Shown: positions 26,424 through 35,556, numbered from the stretch's first letter. The stretch: 64,000 bases of DNA from Flavobacteriaceae bacterium PS02336 (GCA_029960065.1 JASCOF010000004.1:388927-452926); one strand, 5' to 3'. Notes: generated by a model not told the origin, from the letters alone. Program-made: numbers and translations.

Positions 26424-27727
26424 TGAAAACAATCGATTATATTCCAACTTCAAAAATAGAAAGAGCCGGAAAACTGGTTCAAACAGGAGCAAAAATTGGA
26501 GTTAATTACATTAAGCATTATGCCGAAAAAGTTGTAAATCCAGATTTGACCCGAGATAAACTAAACGAAAACAACGCCGAGGATATTTACGACGGTTTAA
26601 AAAGCTTAAAAGGAAGTGCTCTTAAAGTGGCACAGATGTTAAGTATGGACAAGAATTTTCTGCCTCAGGCCTATGTAGAGAAATTTTCTTTGTCGCAATT
26701 TTCAGTTCCGCCGCTTTCTGCACCTTTGGTTTTAAAAACGTTCAAAAATAATTTTGGCAAAACGCCTTATGAAATTTTTGATGAATTCAATCCAAATTCA
26801 GTAAATGCTGCAAGTATTGGCCAGGTTCATTTGGCTAAGAAAAACGATAAAAAACTCGCGGTCAAAATTCAGTATCCAGGTGTTGCCAATAGCATTTCTT
26901 CAGATTTGGCTTTGGTAAAACCAATCGCAATCAGAATGTTTAATCTGCAGGGGAAAGATTCTGATAAATACTTTAAAGAAGTTGAAGATAAACTTATTGA
27001 AGAAACTAACTATCTGCTGGAATTAAAACAAAGTCAGGAAGTTGTTGAAGCCTGTAAGAAAATTGAAAACATCATTTTCCCAAATTATTATCCAGAGTTT
27101 TCATCAGAGAAAATCATCACAATGGATTGGATGACGGGAATTCATCTTTCTGAGTTTACTGCTGTGAATACAGATCAGGAAGTGGGTGATAAAGTAGGGC
27201 AGGCGCTTTGGGATTTTTATATGTACCAAATTCATGTTTTGCGAAAAGTTCACGCTGATCCGCATCCAGGGAATTTCTTGGTTGATGAGCAAAACCAATT
27301 AATAGCATTAGATTTTGGCTGTATGAAACAAATTCCAGACGATTTCTACACGCCTTATTTTGAGTTAATCAATAAAAATGTGATTACGGATGAAGCTTTG
27401 TTTAATAAAAAATTATTTGAATTAGAAATTCTTCGTCCAGACGATACGCCAGCTGAGGTTGAGTATTTTACAGATATGTTTCATGATTTACTATCGCTTT
27501 TCACAAGACCTTTCCAAAACGAAACTTTCGATTTTGCAGATGAAACCTTTTTTAATGCCATCGCAGAATTAGGAAAACGTTTCTCTGAAGATACAAACTT
27601 GAAAAAAATGAACGGAAACCGTGGTTCTAAACATTTCATTTACATGAATCGTACTTTCTTTGGCCTTTATAATTTAATGTTCGATTTGAAAGCGAAAATT
27701 GTGGTGGAGAATTATTTGAAATATTAA
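26423..27727 (+). CDS. ABC1/AarF/UbiB-family atypical kinase
   Basis: This 434-residue protein has the Ala-rich nucleotide loop NAASIGQVHLAKK (about 128-140), the Lys of AVKIQYPG, and the catalytic HADPHPGNFLV plus DFG-like ALDFGCMKQI. UbiB/ABC1 proteins support quinone or isoprenoid lipid metabolism by ATPase activity. Coupling to tetR and closeness to carotenoid genes fit an isoprenoid-lipid role, but no target is shown. Length is a little shorter than E. coli UbiB, and no C-terminal membrane anchor is evident. Confidence 0.9.
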   Translation: MKTIDYIPTSKIERAGKLVQTGAKIGVNYIKHYAEKVVNPDLTRDKLNENNAEDIYDGLKSLKGSALKVAQMLSMDKNFLPQAYVEKFSLSQFSVPPLSAPLVLKTFKNNFGKTPYEIFDEFNPNSVNAASIGQVHLAKKNDKKLAVKIQYPGVANSISSDLALVKPIAIRMFNLQGKDSDKYFKEVEDKLIEETNYLLELKQSQEVVEACKKIENIIFPNYYPEFSSEKIITMDWMTGIHLSEFTAVNTDQEVGDKVGQALWDFYMYQIHVLRKVHADPHPGNFLVDEQNQLIALDFGCMKQIPDDFYTPYFELINKNVITDEALFNKKLFELEILRPDDTPAEVEYFTDMFHDLLSLFTRPFQNETFDFADETFFNAIAELGKRFSEDTNLKKMNGNRGSKHFIYMNRTFFGLYNLMFDLKAKIVVENYLKY

Positions 27728-27781
27728 ACTTCGAAAATTCCAAAATATTTAAATCTCAAATTCCAATTTTTAGGGATGTAG

Positions 27782-27823
27782 AACTTTGTCAAAGTTTTAA
27801 ACTTTGACAAAGTTTTTTTTTTT
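27782..27823 (+). terminator. Intrinsic terminator after the AarF gene
   Basis: AACTTTGTCAAAGT, short loop, ACTTTGACAAAGTT, then about twelve T. Stem of 14 pairs. Confidence 0.88.
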
Positions 27824-27830
27824 CGTCTAG

Positions 27831-27934
27831 TTTGTCATCCTGAGGAACGAAGGATCACACTAGGAACTCCACAATAAATGCGGTCAATCTTTGGAGATTT
27901 ACGAGCGTGATCTCTCCTTCGTCGAGATGACAAG
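27831..27934. repeat. Dispersed long inverted repeat, family A, copy 2
   Basis: Left end TTTGTCATCCTGAGGAACGA and right end TCTCCTTCGTCGAGATGACA match the outer arms of the 4172-4277 element, with a diverged interior that still has an ATCTTTG block. It sits between the convergent AarF and photolyase genes. Confidence 0.75.
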
Positions 27935-27973
27935 ATTACGTATAATTGGAATTTGGAATTTTTATATTGGAAT

Positions 27974-29269
27974 TTATTTAATTATCCCCGCTTTATAAGT
28001 CGCAATTGCACGATCTCTTGCGAAAGCGTGATCAACCATTGGTTCGTTATAACCAAAATCAAATTCAGGAATCCACTTGCGGATGTATTCGCCTTTTTCG
28101 TCAAATTTCTTTTGCTGGATTTCAGGATTGAAAACCCTGAAATAAGGCGCGGCGTCACAGCCTGTTCCGGCGGCCCATTGCCAGTTTCCTACGTTTGAAG
28201 CCAATTCGAAATCCAGAAGTTTTTCTGCAAAATATGCTTCACCCCATTGCCAGTTGATCAATAAATGTTTGCATAAAAAACTTGCCACGACCATTCGCAC
28301 ACGATTGTGCATATATCCCGTTTCGTTCAGCTGACGCATTCCTGCATCAACCATTGGATATCCAGTTGTTCCAGAACACCAGCGTTTGAAATCTTCTTCA
28401 TTATTTCTCCATTGAATTCCGTCGTAAGCCGATTTAAAATTATGATTGACACAATTTGGAAAACTGAATAGAATTTGAATAAAAAATTCTCTCCAAATCA
28501 ATTCGCTTAAAAAAGTCTGATTTTTACGGTTTGCCCAATTTACCAGTTTTCGAATGCTAACAGTTCCAAAACGCAAATGTGGCGAAAGATAGGATGTACT
28601 GTCTAAAGCAGGAAAATCTCGGGTTTCTTTATAATTGGCAATTTGTGTTAAATTATGAGGAACTACTTTTATGTCGCATCTTTCAAAACCAATTTCTGAC
28701 AATTCTGGGAATTTAAATTGATTTTTTGCAAATTTGGATTGAAAAGAAACCGAATCATATTCTGGAGCAGATCCTGCTAAATGATATTTCTCCAGCCATT
28801 TATTTTTATATGGAGTATAAACTGTATACGGAAGTCCGTCGGCTTTTGTGATTTCTTTTTCTTCGAAGATTACATGATCTTTGAATGAAAGACATTCAAC
28901 ATTTTTTTCTTCTAAAAGAGAACAAATTGTCGTGTCGCGTTTAATCGCAAACGGCTCATAATCTTTATTGAAGAAAACGCTTTGAATATCAAATTCAGAA
29001 AGAAGTGATTTCCATACTTCTTTTGTTTTTCCTTTTCTGATTAAAATGGAAGATTTAAAAGTATTTAATTCCGTATTTATTTTTTGAAGGGAATCGTAAA
29101 TAAAACTTACTCTGGCGTCATTTTTTGGAAGATTGTCCAGAATATCTTCATCAAAAATAAATAGCGGCATTACTGGGAAATCAGATTGTAAGGCATGAAA
29201 TAATCCGGTGTTGTCTTCTAAACGCAAATCACGTCTAAACCAGAAAAAGGAAACTTTTTGTTTTGTCAT
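27974..29269 (-). CDS. phr: Deoxyribodipyrimidine photolyase / cryptochrome family
   Basis: This 431-residue protein has an N-terminal Rossmann antenna domain (SFFWFRRDLRLEDNTGL) and a C-terminal FAD domain with LRFGTVSIRKLVNWA, MVDAGMRQLNETGYMHNR, WQWGEAYFAEKLLDFELASN and NWQWAAGTGCDAAPYFRVFN. These match class I CPD photolyases, which use light to split pyrimidine dimers. Position at the end of the carotenoid gene series fits a light-response group. A DASH-type or (6-4) specificity cannot be excluded from motifs alone. Confidence 0.93.
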   Translation of the reverse strand: MTKQKVSFFWFRRDLRLEDNTGLFHALQSDFPVMPLFIFDEDILDNLPKNDARVSFIYDSLQKINTELNTFKSSILIRKGKTKEVWKSLLSEFDIQSVFFNKDYEPFAIKRDTTICSLLEEKNVECLSFKDHVIFEEKEITKADGLPYTVYTPYKNKWLEKYHLAGSAPEYDSVSFQSKFAKNQFKFPELSEIGFERCDIKVVPHNLTQIANYKETRDFPALDSTSYLSPHLRFGTVSIRKLVNWANRKNQTFLSELIWREFFIQILFSFPNCVNHNFKSAYDGIQWRNNEEDFKRWCSGTTGYPMVDAGMRQLNETGYMHNRVRMVVASFLCKHLLINWQWGEAYFAEKLLDFELASNVGNWQWAAGTGCDAAPYFRVFNPEIQQKKFDEKGEYIRKWIPEFDFGYNEPMVDHAFARDRAIATYKAGIIK

Positions 29270-29371
29270 TGTGTATGTTCTCGCATCAATATTTTTTTAA
29301 ATAAATAGAAACATAGATTATATTTTTCTTGTAAAAGAATAATGAAAGAAATTAGTTTCTAAAATAAAAAA

Positions 29372-29881
29372 TTATATACTTTTTTGCTCAGCGTTAATTT
29401 GAATAATCTTAGGTTGTGATTTTGAGTTGAATAATTCTTCTATTTTATTATAACGATAATCGAAAATGGTTTTCAATTTATTTTTTACAATTAATCGATT
29501 CATGATTCTGCCGAAAATTCCGAGTGGAAGTGCGTAATGCACAACGTCTGTCATTTTGGTTCCCCCATCAGAAGTGCGTTCAAAAAAGTGTTTGTGATGC
29601 CATAATTTATACGGACCAAAACGCTGAACGTCTATAAAATAGTGGTTCTCTTTGCAGGCTGTGATCTCGGTAACCCAAGAAATCTTAATTCCTAAAAGCG
29701 GTCGTAAAGTGTAGGTTATAATTTGTCCGTGATACATTCGCTTGTCGTCAAAATCTTTAATTTCAAAATTCATATTGTCAAGCGTAATTGTCTGCAGGTT
29801 TTTTGGACTGGAGAAAAAATCCCAGCAATCTTCAACGCTGGCATTTACATGTTGTACGGTTGCTATTTTGTATAATTTCAT
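29372..29881 (-). CDS. SRPBCC-family (cyclase/START-like) protein
   Basis: This 169-residue protein has the START-like helix-grip start YKIATVQHVNASVEDCWDFF and strands with GQIITYTLRPLLGIKISW and TDVVHYALPLGIFGRIMNRL. A hydrophobic cavity is expected. Such proteins accompany crt and photolyase genes in LitR-type clusters of other bacteria; the function is unknown. The gene is 39 bases downstream of crtZ on the same strand. Confidence 0.8.
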   Translation of the reverse strand: MKLYKIATVQHVNASVEDCWDFFSSPKNLQTITLDNMNFEIKDFDDKRMYHGQIITYTLRPLLGIKISWVTEITACKENHYFIDVQRFGPYKLWHHKHFFERTSDGGTKMTDVVHYALPLGIFGRIMNRLIVKNKLKTIFDYRYNKIEELFNSKSQPKIIQINAEQKSI

Positions 29882-29920
29882 TTCTTGCTAAATCAGTTGT
29901 TGCGAATGTCTCTTATAACG

Positions 29921-30361
29921 TTACATTCGATAATATTTAAATGGCACAAACAACATTCCGAAGCATTCTCCTTTTTCTTTTCCCAAATGTTTATGGTGCA
30001 TTTTATGCGCTTTTCTAAGTCCGATGAGGTATTTGTTTTTGGTGTTTTTAAACCATTTAAAACGCTGATGTATTAAAACATCGTGAATTAAAAAGTAACA
30101 AACGCCGTAAAGTGTAACCCCGCAGGCAATGAAAAACAAATAATTGAATCCGCCTTGAACACCAAAATAAAACAAGAGTATACTCGGAATCGCAAAAATG
30201 ACAAAGAAAATGTCGTTGCGCTCAAATGTATGCTCGTATTTCGGCTGATGATGATCGGCATGAAAATACCACATAAAACCGTGCATTACGTACCTGTGTG
30301 TAAGCCAGGTTACACATTCCATGAACAGAAAAACGCCTAAAAAGATTAAAAAAGAAATCAT
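29921..30361 (-). CDS. crtZ: Beta-carotene hydroxylase (fatty-acid-hydroxylase fold)
   Basis: This 146-residue membrane protein has the di-iron histidine clusters THRYVMHG, HADHHQP, HDVLIHQRF and HKMHHKHLG, in the order known for CrtZ. It converts beta-carotene to zeaxanthin, the main yellow pigment of flavobacteria. It lies downstream of crtB, separated by about 280 bases that contain a family A repeat. A lycopene cyclase is not visible in the window, so that step is encoded elsewhere. Confidence 0.92.
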   Translation of the reverse strand: MISFLIFLGVFLFMECVTWLTHRYVMHGFMWYFHADHHQPKYEHTFERNDIFFVIFAIPSILLFYFGVQGGFNYLFFIACGVTLYGVCYFLIHDVLIHQRFKWFKNTKNKYLIGLRKAHKMHHKHLGKEKGECFGMLFVPFKYYRM

Positions 30362-30471
30362 TTTCTAAATGTTGTAATTAAAATTATAACTTTATTGTGT
30401 TTGAGTTTAGCTTTGATTTATAAAAAATTAACTCTAAAGAATATTTTTTTTGTTTTCACATTCCCCCAATC

Positions 30472-30604
30472 TTGTAATTTCGACGAAGGAGACCCGAGCG
30501 ATAGCGAACAGGCGAAGCAAATCTTCGCGAGAAACTCGACAAAGATTGTCACTTTAAATTGTGGAGCTGCTTGCGGTCCTTCGACTTCGCTCAGGATGAC
30601 AAAC
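30472..30604. repeat. Dispersed long inverted repeat, family A, copy 3
   Basis: Left end TTGTAATTTCGACGAAGGAG and right end TCGACTTCGCTCAGGATGAC flank an interior with GAGCTGCTTGCGG and ATCTTCGCGAGAAACTCG. The arms match only in part, as if the two ends come from different variants. Between crtZ and crtB. Confidence 0.7.
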
Positions 30605-30639
30605 TTTGAATTCAATATATAATATTAAAACCATATGAA

Positions 30640-31479
30640 TCAAACCAACTTCAACTTATACGTGACAAAAGACTGCGCCAAAAGACCCGCTTTTGTGTAA
30701 TTAGAAACTCTAATTCGTGCATTTCCAATTTCATGAGACGGAGTGTTTTTTAGTTTTTTGAGCAGTTTTCTGTAATATACATAAGCCGTATAAACTCCGA
30801 ATTTGGCTTCGATTGGCAGTTTTACAATTCCCTGATAAGCAATGCGGAAATCTTCTTCGATTTCTTTGATAATTTGTGTTTTTGAATCTTCGTTGAAATT
30901 ATTAAGATTAACACCTGGAAAATAAGTTCGGTTCAAGATTGTATTGTCGTCTTTTAAATCCCTCAAAAAGTTCACTTTCTGAAATGCCGATCCTAAGCGC
31001 ATGGCTTCTTCTTTTAACTGCTCGTATTTATGCTCTTTTCCTGCAACAAAAACTTTTAAACACATTAGTCCCACAACATCGGCAGAACCGTAAATATAAT
31101 CGGCATATTCAGTTTGGGTGTTGTAGGTAGATTTAATAAGATCAAGTTTCATGCTTTTTAGAAAAGCCTGAATCAGATCGTCTGTAATATTATATTCTTT
31201 TACGGTATGCTGAAAAGAGTTTAAAATGGGATTTAGGCTGATTCCTAATTCCATTGCTTTATAATATTCTTTTTCGAAATCGTCGATCAGATATTCTTTT
31301 TCATAATCATGAAAGGAATCTACAATTTCGTCAGCAAAACGAACAAATCCGTAAATACTGTAAATGGCATCGCGAATACTTGGCGACAGCATTTTTACGG
31401 CAATCGAAAATGAGGAGCTGTAGTTTTTGGTAACCAGCTTACTGCATTTGAAAGAAACGGCGTCGAATAGTGATTTCAT
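30640..31479 (-). CDS. crtB: Phytoene synthase
   Basis: This 279-residue protein has the two Asp-rich motifs of the squalene/phytoene synthase family: VRFADEIVDSFHDYE at about 45-60 and QKVNFLRDLKDD at about 166-177. It condenses two geranylgeranyl diphosphates to phytoene. It starts three bases after the crtI stop, so the two are one operon. Family and position agree fully. Confidence 0.96.
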   Translation of the reverse strand: MKSLFDAVSFKCSKLVTKNYSSSFSIAVKMLSPSIRDAIYSIYGFVRFADEIVDSFHDYEKEYLIDDFEKEYYKAMELGISLNPILNSFQHTVKEYNITDDLIQAFLKSMKLDLIKSTYNTQTEYADYIYGSADVVGLMCLKVFVAGKEHKYEQLKEEAMRLGSAFQKVNFLRDLKDDNTILNRTYFPGVNLNNFNEDSKTQIIKEIEEDFRIAYQGIVKLPIEAKFGVYTAYVYYRKLLKKLKNTPSHEIGNARIRVSNYTKAGLLAQSFVTYKLKLV

Positions 31480-31482
31480 TTT

Positions 31483-32949
31483 TTAAGATCTTAAAGATTT
31501 TTGAATTAATTCAGCTGCTAGTTTTCCTGAAATTAAAGCAGGCGGAACACCTGGTCCAGGAACGGTTAATTGTCCTGTGAAATATAAGTTACGAACTTTT
31601 TTGCTTTTAATTTTTGGCCGTAAAAAAGCAGTTTGCAATAAAGTATTAGCCATTCCGTATGCATTTCCTTTGTAGGCATTATAATCTGTTACAAAATCGT
31701 TTTTACAGAAGGATTCCTTAAAGATAATGTTATTTTTAATCTTTTGTTGTGTAAGTGTTTCAAAACGAGTGATTATCTTTTCGAAATATTCTTCACGAAG
31801 TTTTTCATTATCTTCAATTCCCGGTGCAAGCGGAATCAAGAAAAATCCCGTTTCCATTCCGTCTGGCGCAGCAGTTAGATCTGTTTTGGATGGAAAGTTG
31901 GCGTAGAATAAAGGCTCTTTAGGCCATTTCGGATTATCATAAATATCAATCGCATGCTGATTAAAATCGGTATCGAAAAATAAAGCATGATGCGAAATGT
32001 TTTCGATTTTTTTATTGAAGCCAATGAAAAATAGAAGCGAAGAAGGTGCAAAAATTCGGCTTTCCCAATATTTATCAGAGTAAACGCGATGTTCTTTTTC
32101 TAATAAAGTTTCGGTATGCTGATAATCGGCTCCGCTTAAAATAATGTCTGCTTTTATAATTTCACCGTTGATTACAATTCCTGTTGCGGTTTTATTTTCA
32201 ACAATTATTTTTTCGATTGGAGAATTGGTTTTGATGGTTACGCCAAGTTCCAGTGCCAATTTTTCTAAACCGCGAATAACGTCAAACATTCCAGTTTTAG
32301 GATGCCAGGTTCCGAGACCGAAATCGGCGTAATTCATAAAATTGTAAAAGGATGGCGTTTTAGATGGCTTTGCTCCCAGAAATAAAACTGGAAATTCAAG
32401 AATCTGGATTAGTTTTTCGTTTTTGAATTTCCTTCGAATATCAGCACTGACATTCCCTAAAAACTGATTGAGTTTTAAAGCAGTTTCTTTTGTGATTAAT
32501 TCAAGAGCAGAAACTCCAGGGCGATAAACTAAATCTTTTATGGCAATGTCATAATTGCTTTTGGCTTGATTGATAAAGGTTTCCAGTTTTTTACCGCTTC
32601 CTTTTTCAATTTTTTCAAATGTCGATTTGATTTCTTCTAGATTGTCATAAATACTGATAAAATCATTTATGCCGAAATAAACTCGATAAGCTGGATTTAG
32701 TTTTACAAGTTCATAATAGTCAGAAGATTTTTTATTGAAATCCTGAAAAAAACGTTCAAAAACATCTGGCATCCAATACCAGCTTGGTCCCATGTCAAAA
32801 GTAAAACCCTCTTTTTTAAATTGTCGGGCACGGCCGCCTATGGTTGGATTTTTTTCATAAATGGTAACGCTGTTTCCTTGGCGGGCAAGATAACAAGCGG
32901 CGGCTAACGAAGAAAAGCCAGATCCTATTATTTTGATTGTTTTTCTCAT
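31483..32949 (-). CDS. crtI: Phytoene desaturase
   Basis: This 488-residue flavoprotein has the N-terminal FAD motif IGSGFSSLAAACYLARQG and GGRARQFKKEGFTFDMGPSW, and the C-terminal LYFTGQLTVPGPGVPPALIS. It desaturates phytoene to lycopene, membrane-associated. First gene of the crt operon, 39 bases after the regulator gene. A palindrome overlaps its start codon and upstream promoter element. Confidence 0.96.
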   Translation of the reverse strand: MRKTIKIIGSGFSSLAAACYLARQGNSVTIYEKNPTIGGRARQFKKEGFTFDMGPSWYWMPDVFERFFQDFNKKSSDYYELVKLNPAYRVYFGINDFISIYDNLEEIKSTFEKIEKGSGKKLETFINQAKSNYDIAIKDLVYRPGVSALELITKETALKLNQFLGNVSADIRRKFKNEKLIQILEFPVLFLGAKPSKTPSFYNFMNYADFGLGTWHPKTGMFDVIRGLEKLALELGVTIKTNSPIEKIIVENKTATGIVINGEIIKADIILSGADYQHTETLLEKEHRVYSDKYWESRIFAPSSLLFFIGFNKKIENISHHALFFDTDFNQHAIDIYDNPKWPKEPLFYANFPSKTDLTAAPDGMETGFFLIPLAPGIEDNEKLREEYFEKIITRFETLTQQKIKNNIIFKESFCKNDFVTDYNAYKGNAYGMANTLLQTAFLRPKIKSKKVRNLYFTGQLTVPGPGVPPALISGKLAAELIQKSLRS

Positions 32950-32980
32950 TTGTTTAACAAATATAGAAAAACTTTAAACA
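32948..32980 (-). promoter_or_regulatory. Candidate promoter/operator of the crt operon
   Basis: On the minus strand TATATTTG (a TAnnTTTG -7 element) overlaps the near-perfect palindrome ATTTGTTAAACAAAT (32948-32962), which runs into the crtI ATG. A further TTGTTTAAAG half-site lies just upstream. The -33 TTG is only about 13 bases away, shorter than the consensus, so activity may depend on a regulator. Confidence 0.45.
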
Positions 32981-32988
32981 AAATAAAA

Positions 32989-33888
32989 CTAGATCATGTT
33001 AATAGTTTCCTCCATCGAATCAAATATTCTGATTCTCTCTGGTAAAGAAGTTTGGTCGATATGTTCTACCATTTTACCCATAAGCCAGATTTCATTGTTT
33101 TTATGCAATAATTTCTGTCCCATAGATTTCACATACTGATTGATTACGCTTCGGTCTGGCTGAACAGTCATAAAGGAGATAAACGTAATATTTTCAAAAT
33201 GTCGTGTCAAATCCTGAAGGTTTTCTATCGGCATGCTTTCGCCTAGATAGATTGTTTTGTAACCTTTATCTAGAATTTCATATTGCAGGTATAATAAGCC
33301 AATTTGGTGAATTTCATTCAGCGGAAGCGATAAAACAAAAATCCTGTCGGTTTTGGTTGGTTTTCTAATCTGAAGGCTTTCGGTATAAATCAATATTTTC
33401 TGTTTAATCAAATGACTCATGAAATGCTCATTTGCAGGTGTTATCGTTTCAGACTGCCATAATAATCCAAGTTCTTTAAGAAGCGGTAAAAAGTGTTCTT
33501 TGAAAACTTCCTTGAACGTCTTTTCAGAAATAAGCCAATCGAATGTATTAAAGAATAATTCCTGATCGAAATTCATCATTGCCATTTTGAAAGAGGTAAT
33601 GGCGTAGTTTTGTGAATTTTTCTTCGAAATTATTTCGCGTACCAGCTGGGGTATTTTTTCATCTGGATATGTTGCTATTTTAGAAATCTTATAACCATAT
33701 TCGTGCAGTAACGTAATGTTTAAAAGTTTCTGTAAATTCTGCAGATTATAAAATCTTATATTCGTATCAGTTCGCATTGGTTCAAGGATATTGTATCTCT
33801 TTTCCCAGATGCGTATGGTATGCGCCTTAATTCCAGATAAGTTCTCAAGATCTTTAATACTGAAAACAGTTTTAATATTGTTTATCAT
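32989..33888 (-). CDS. carH: MerR-family regulator with B12-binding domain, CarH/LitR type photoreceptor
   Basis: 299 residues. A MerR winged helix lies at about 7-70 (FSIKDLENLSGIKAHTIRIW, EKRYNILEPMRTDTNIRFY). A helical B12-binding-2 domain at about 90-175 holds Trp144-x9-Glu154-His155, the upper-face adenosylcobalamin signature of CarH. A Rossmann B12-binding domain at about 180-299 holds Glu192-x-His194-x2-Gly197, the lower-ligand motif. In Thermus and Myxococcus, CarH represses crt genes in the dark as an AdoCbl-bound tetramer, and light breaks the Co-C bond. It heads the crt operon, 39 bases before crtI. All three key residues present make a functional photoreceptor likely. Confidence 0.9.
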   Translation of the reverse strand: MINNIKTVFSIKDLENLSGIKAHTIRIWEKRYNILEPMRTDTNIRFYNLQNLQKLLNITLLHEYGYKISKIATYPDEKIPQLVREIISKKNSQNYAITSFKMAMMNFDQELFFNTFDWLISEKTFKEVFKEHFLPLLKELGLLWQSETITPANEHFMSHLIKQKILIYTESLQIRKPTKTDRIFVLSLPLNEIHQIGLLYLQYEILDKGYKTIYLGESMPIENLQDLTRHFENITFISFMTVQPDRSVINQYVKSMGQKLLHKNNEIWLMGKMVEHIDQTSLPERIRIFDSMEETINMI

Positions 33889-34048
33889 TTTTCGCGATTA
33901 GGTCGACAAATGTAAAACAAAATCTAATATAGAACCTTAAAACCACATTAAAAAGATAGAAGATTAGAGGTTTATGTATTTAAAATATATTTTTTACCTA
34001 AAATCAGGTAGTCGTTTCTTAAGAAATTTATTACTTTGATAAAAAGCA

Positions 34049-34088
34049 AAAACAGTCTTCTGCATAAAAAAATGAAGACTGTTTTTTA
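34049..34088 (-). terminator. Terminator after the TPR protein gene
   Basis: On the minus strand AAACAGTCTTC, loop, GAAGACTGTTTTT. T runs on both sides mean it could act in both directions. Confidence 0.8.
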
Positions 34089-34099
34089 TTTTGAGTTTA

Positions 34100-34600
34100 T
34101 TATTTGCAAAAATTTGCTCTGTTTTTTGCAGCACTTTGGCTTCCAAGCTCGATAGCTTTGGTGAAATCTTTACAGGCATTTTTTTTATCTCCGCTATCAT
34201 TATAAGCTAAACCTCTTAAATTGTAAGCGATATAATCTTTTGGATTTAGACCTAAAGAAGATGTGCAATCTTCAATTGCGCCTTGATAGTTTTTCAATTT
34301 GTAATATACATTGGCTCTGCCGGTAAAGGCATCAGAGTTCATATTGTCCAGTTCGATGGTCTTACTAAAATCAGCCTGTGCGCCTTTTAAATCGTTTAGT
34401 TTGTATTTTGCCACACCCCGATTTTGGTAAGCTTCGACAAATTTCGAATTCATGCTGATGGCTTTGGTGTAATCGGCTATAGCGCCTTTGGTATTTCCGG
34501 CTTCAGCTTTTTTCATGGCTTTATCAAAATAGCCAGTTGCAGATTGTGCCCAGATTGAGCATGACATCATTATCAATGATGCTAATAGTAGGTTTTTCAT
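34100..34600 (-). CDS. Secreted TPR-repeat protein
   Basis: This 166-residue protein has a signal peptide (LLASLIMMSCSIWAQ). Three to four tetratricopeptide repeats follow, such as AIADYTKAISMNSKFVEAYQ, AQADFSKTIELDNMNSDAFT and ACKDFTKAIELGSQSAAKNR. A periplasmic protein-protein interaction role is expected. A Cys at residue 14 could be a lipobox, but the context is poor. Single gene with its own terminator. Confidence 0.88.
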   Translation of the reverse strand: MKNLLLASLIMMSCSIWAQSATGYFDKAMKKAEAGNTKGAIADYTKAISMNSKFVEAYQNRGVAKYKLNDLKGAQADFSKTIELDNMNSDAFTGRANVYYKLKNYQGAIEDCTSSLGLNPKDYIAYNLRGLAYNDSGDKKNACKDFTKAIELGSQSAAKNRANFCK

Positions 34601-34770
34601 AAAACTAATTTGGGATTAGTGATTAATTTATTTCCTACGAATTTATGAAAGTTTTTATTTTGTAAGAGGATTTCTTTTTAAATAATGGTTAGAAAATTTA
34701 AGTGTTTATGGAAAAGGAAATAATTGTGAAAAGTAAATTATTAATACATTCGTAATTAAAGAAATACAAG

Positions 34771-35541
34771 ATGGGTGATTGGAATACACTGCACTTTTTT
34801 GATGATAAAACCTTTTATGCAAAAGTTGTTCCCGATTTATTAGCGAAAGGCGAGCTATTAAAAAAGCATTTTGAGTCAAAATTAGGAAACAGTATTTTAT
34901 GGGGTAACAATAACTCCCATGAAAGAATTGATGCGATTTTGAAATTTTGTCATTCTTTAGATAAAGATTTTAAAGTACATCAGGATTTGCATGCTCTAAT
35001 AAGTAGGGAGAAAAAACCTGGTGAACAATATCTAGAAGCTTTACACGCAATTCAGAAAGACGAAAAAGAGTTTAAAAAACAAAATAGTCATGTCATTGAT
35101 GATTTAACTGAAATTTTGCCTTTACTGCTGTTTTCTGAATGTGCTAGTTTTAATCCGCATTTAATTTTAGGACGAAATATTTTTAGGAATCGTGTTAATG
35201 CGAAGCCAAAGTCGGTTGCAAAAGAAATTATTACAAGGGTTACAGATCAGGAATATGGGAGCGCTTTTCCGTATAATTCGGGAATAGTTAATTGGATTAC
35301 CAATGAAAATTTACAGCTTTTGTGGATGGATAAAGACAGTTTGTTTTCGTCTGATGCTGATTCGGAAGAGTATTTTCAGGAATTTTTGAAATTTATAGTA
35401 ATTGCAATTGAAAATAATCTTGGTATTGTTTCAGGAAGTAATATGAAGGAATCAATATTGAATAGTATTGAAAATCCTGCTCTTGTTCTTGATTTAGATT
35501 TAGAAGCATTGGGACTTTCGTGCGTTATTAACTATAAATAG
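34771..35541 (+). CDS. Cytosolic protein of unknown function
   Basis: 256 residues with no signal or membrane segment and mixed helix/strand pattern. It starts MGDWNTLHFFDDKTFYAKVV and includes SECASFNPHLILGRNIFRNR and ENPALVLDLDLEALGLSCV. I do not recognise a family; the N-terminal phrase recalls DUF-type proteins found in Bacteroidota beside toxin-immunity genes, but nothing else supports that. It is single, between a TPR gene and the tRNA cluster, with a shared hairpin after its stop. Confidence 0.65.
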   Translation: MGDWNTLHFFDDKTFYAKVVPDLLAKGELLKKHFESKLGNSILWGNNNSHERIDAILKFCHSLDKDFKVHQDLHALISREKKPGEQYLEALHAIQKDEKEFKKQNSHVIDDLTEILPLLLFSECASFNPHLILGRNIFRNRVNAKPKSVAKEIITRVTDQEYGSAFPYNSGIVNWITNENLQLLWMDKDSLFSSDADSEEYFQEFLKFIVIAIENNLGIVSGSNMKESILNSIENPALVLDLDLEALGLSCVINYK

Positions 35542-35556
35542 AATGTTCTAAAATAG

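Noticed and set aside
30395..30622. Open frames on both strands between crtZ and crtB
   Set aside because: They are translations of a dispersed inverted repeat (family A).
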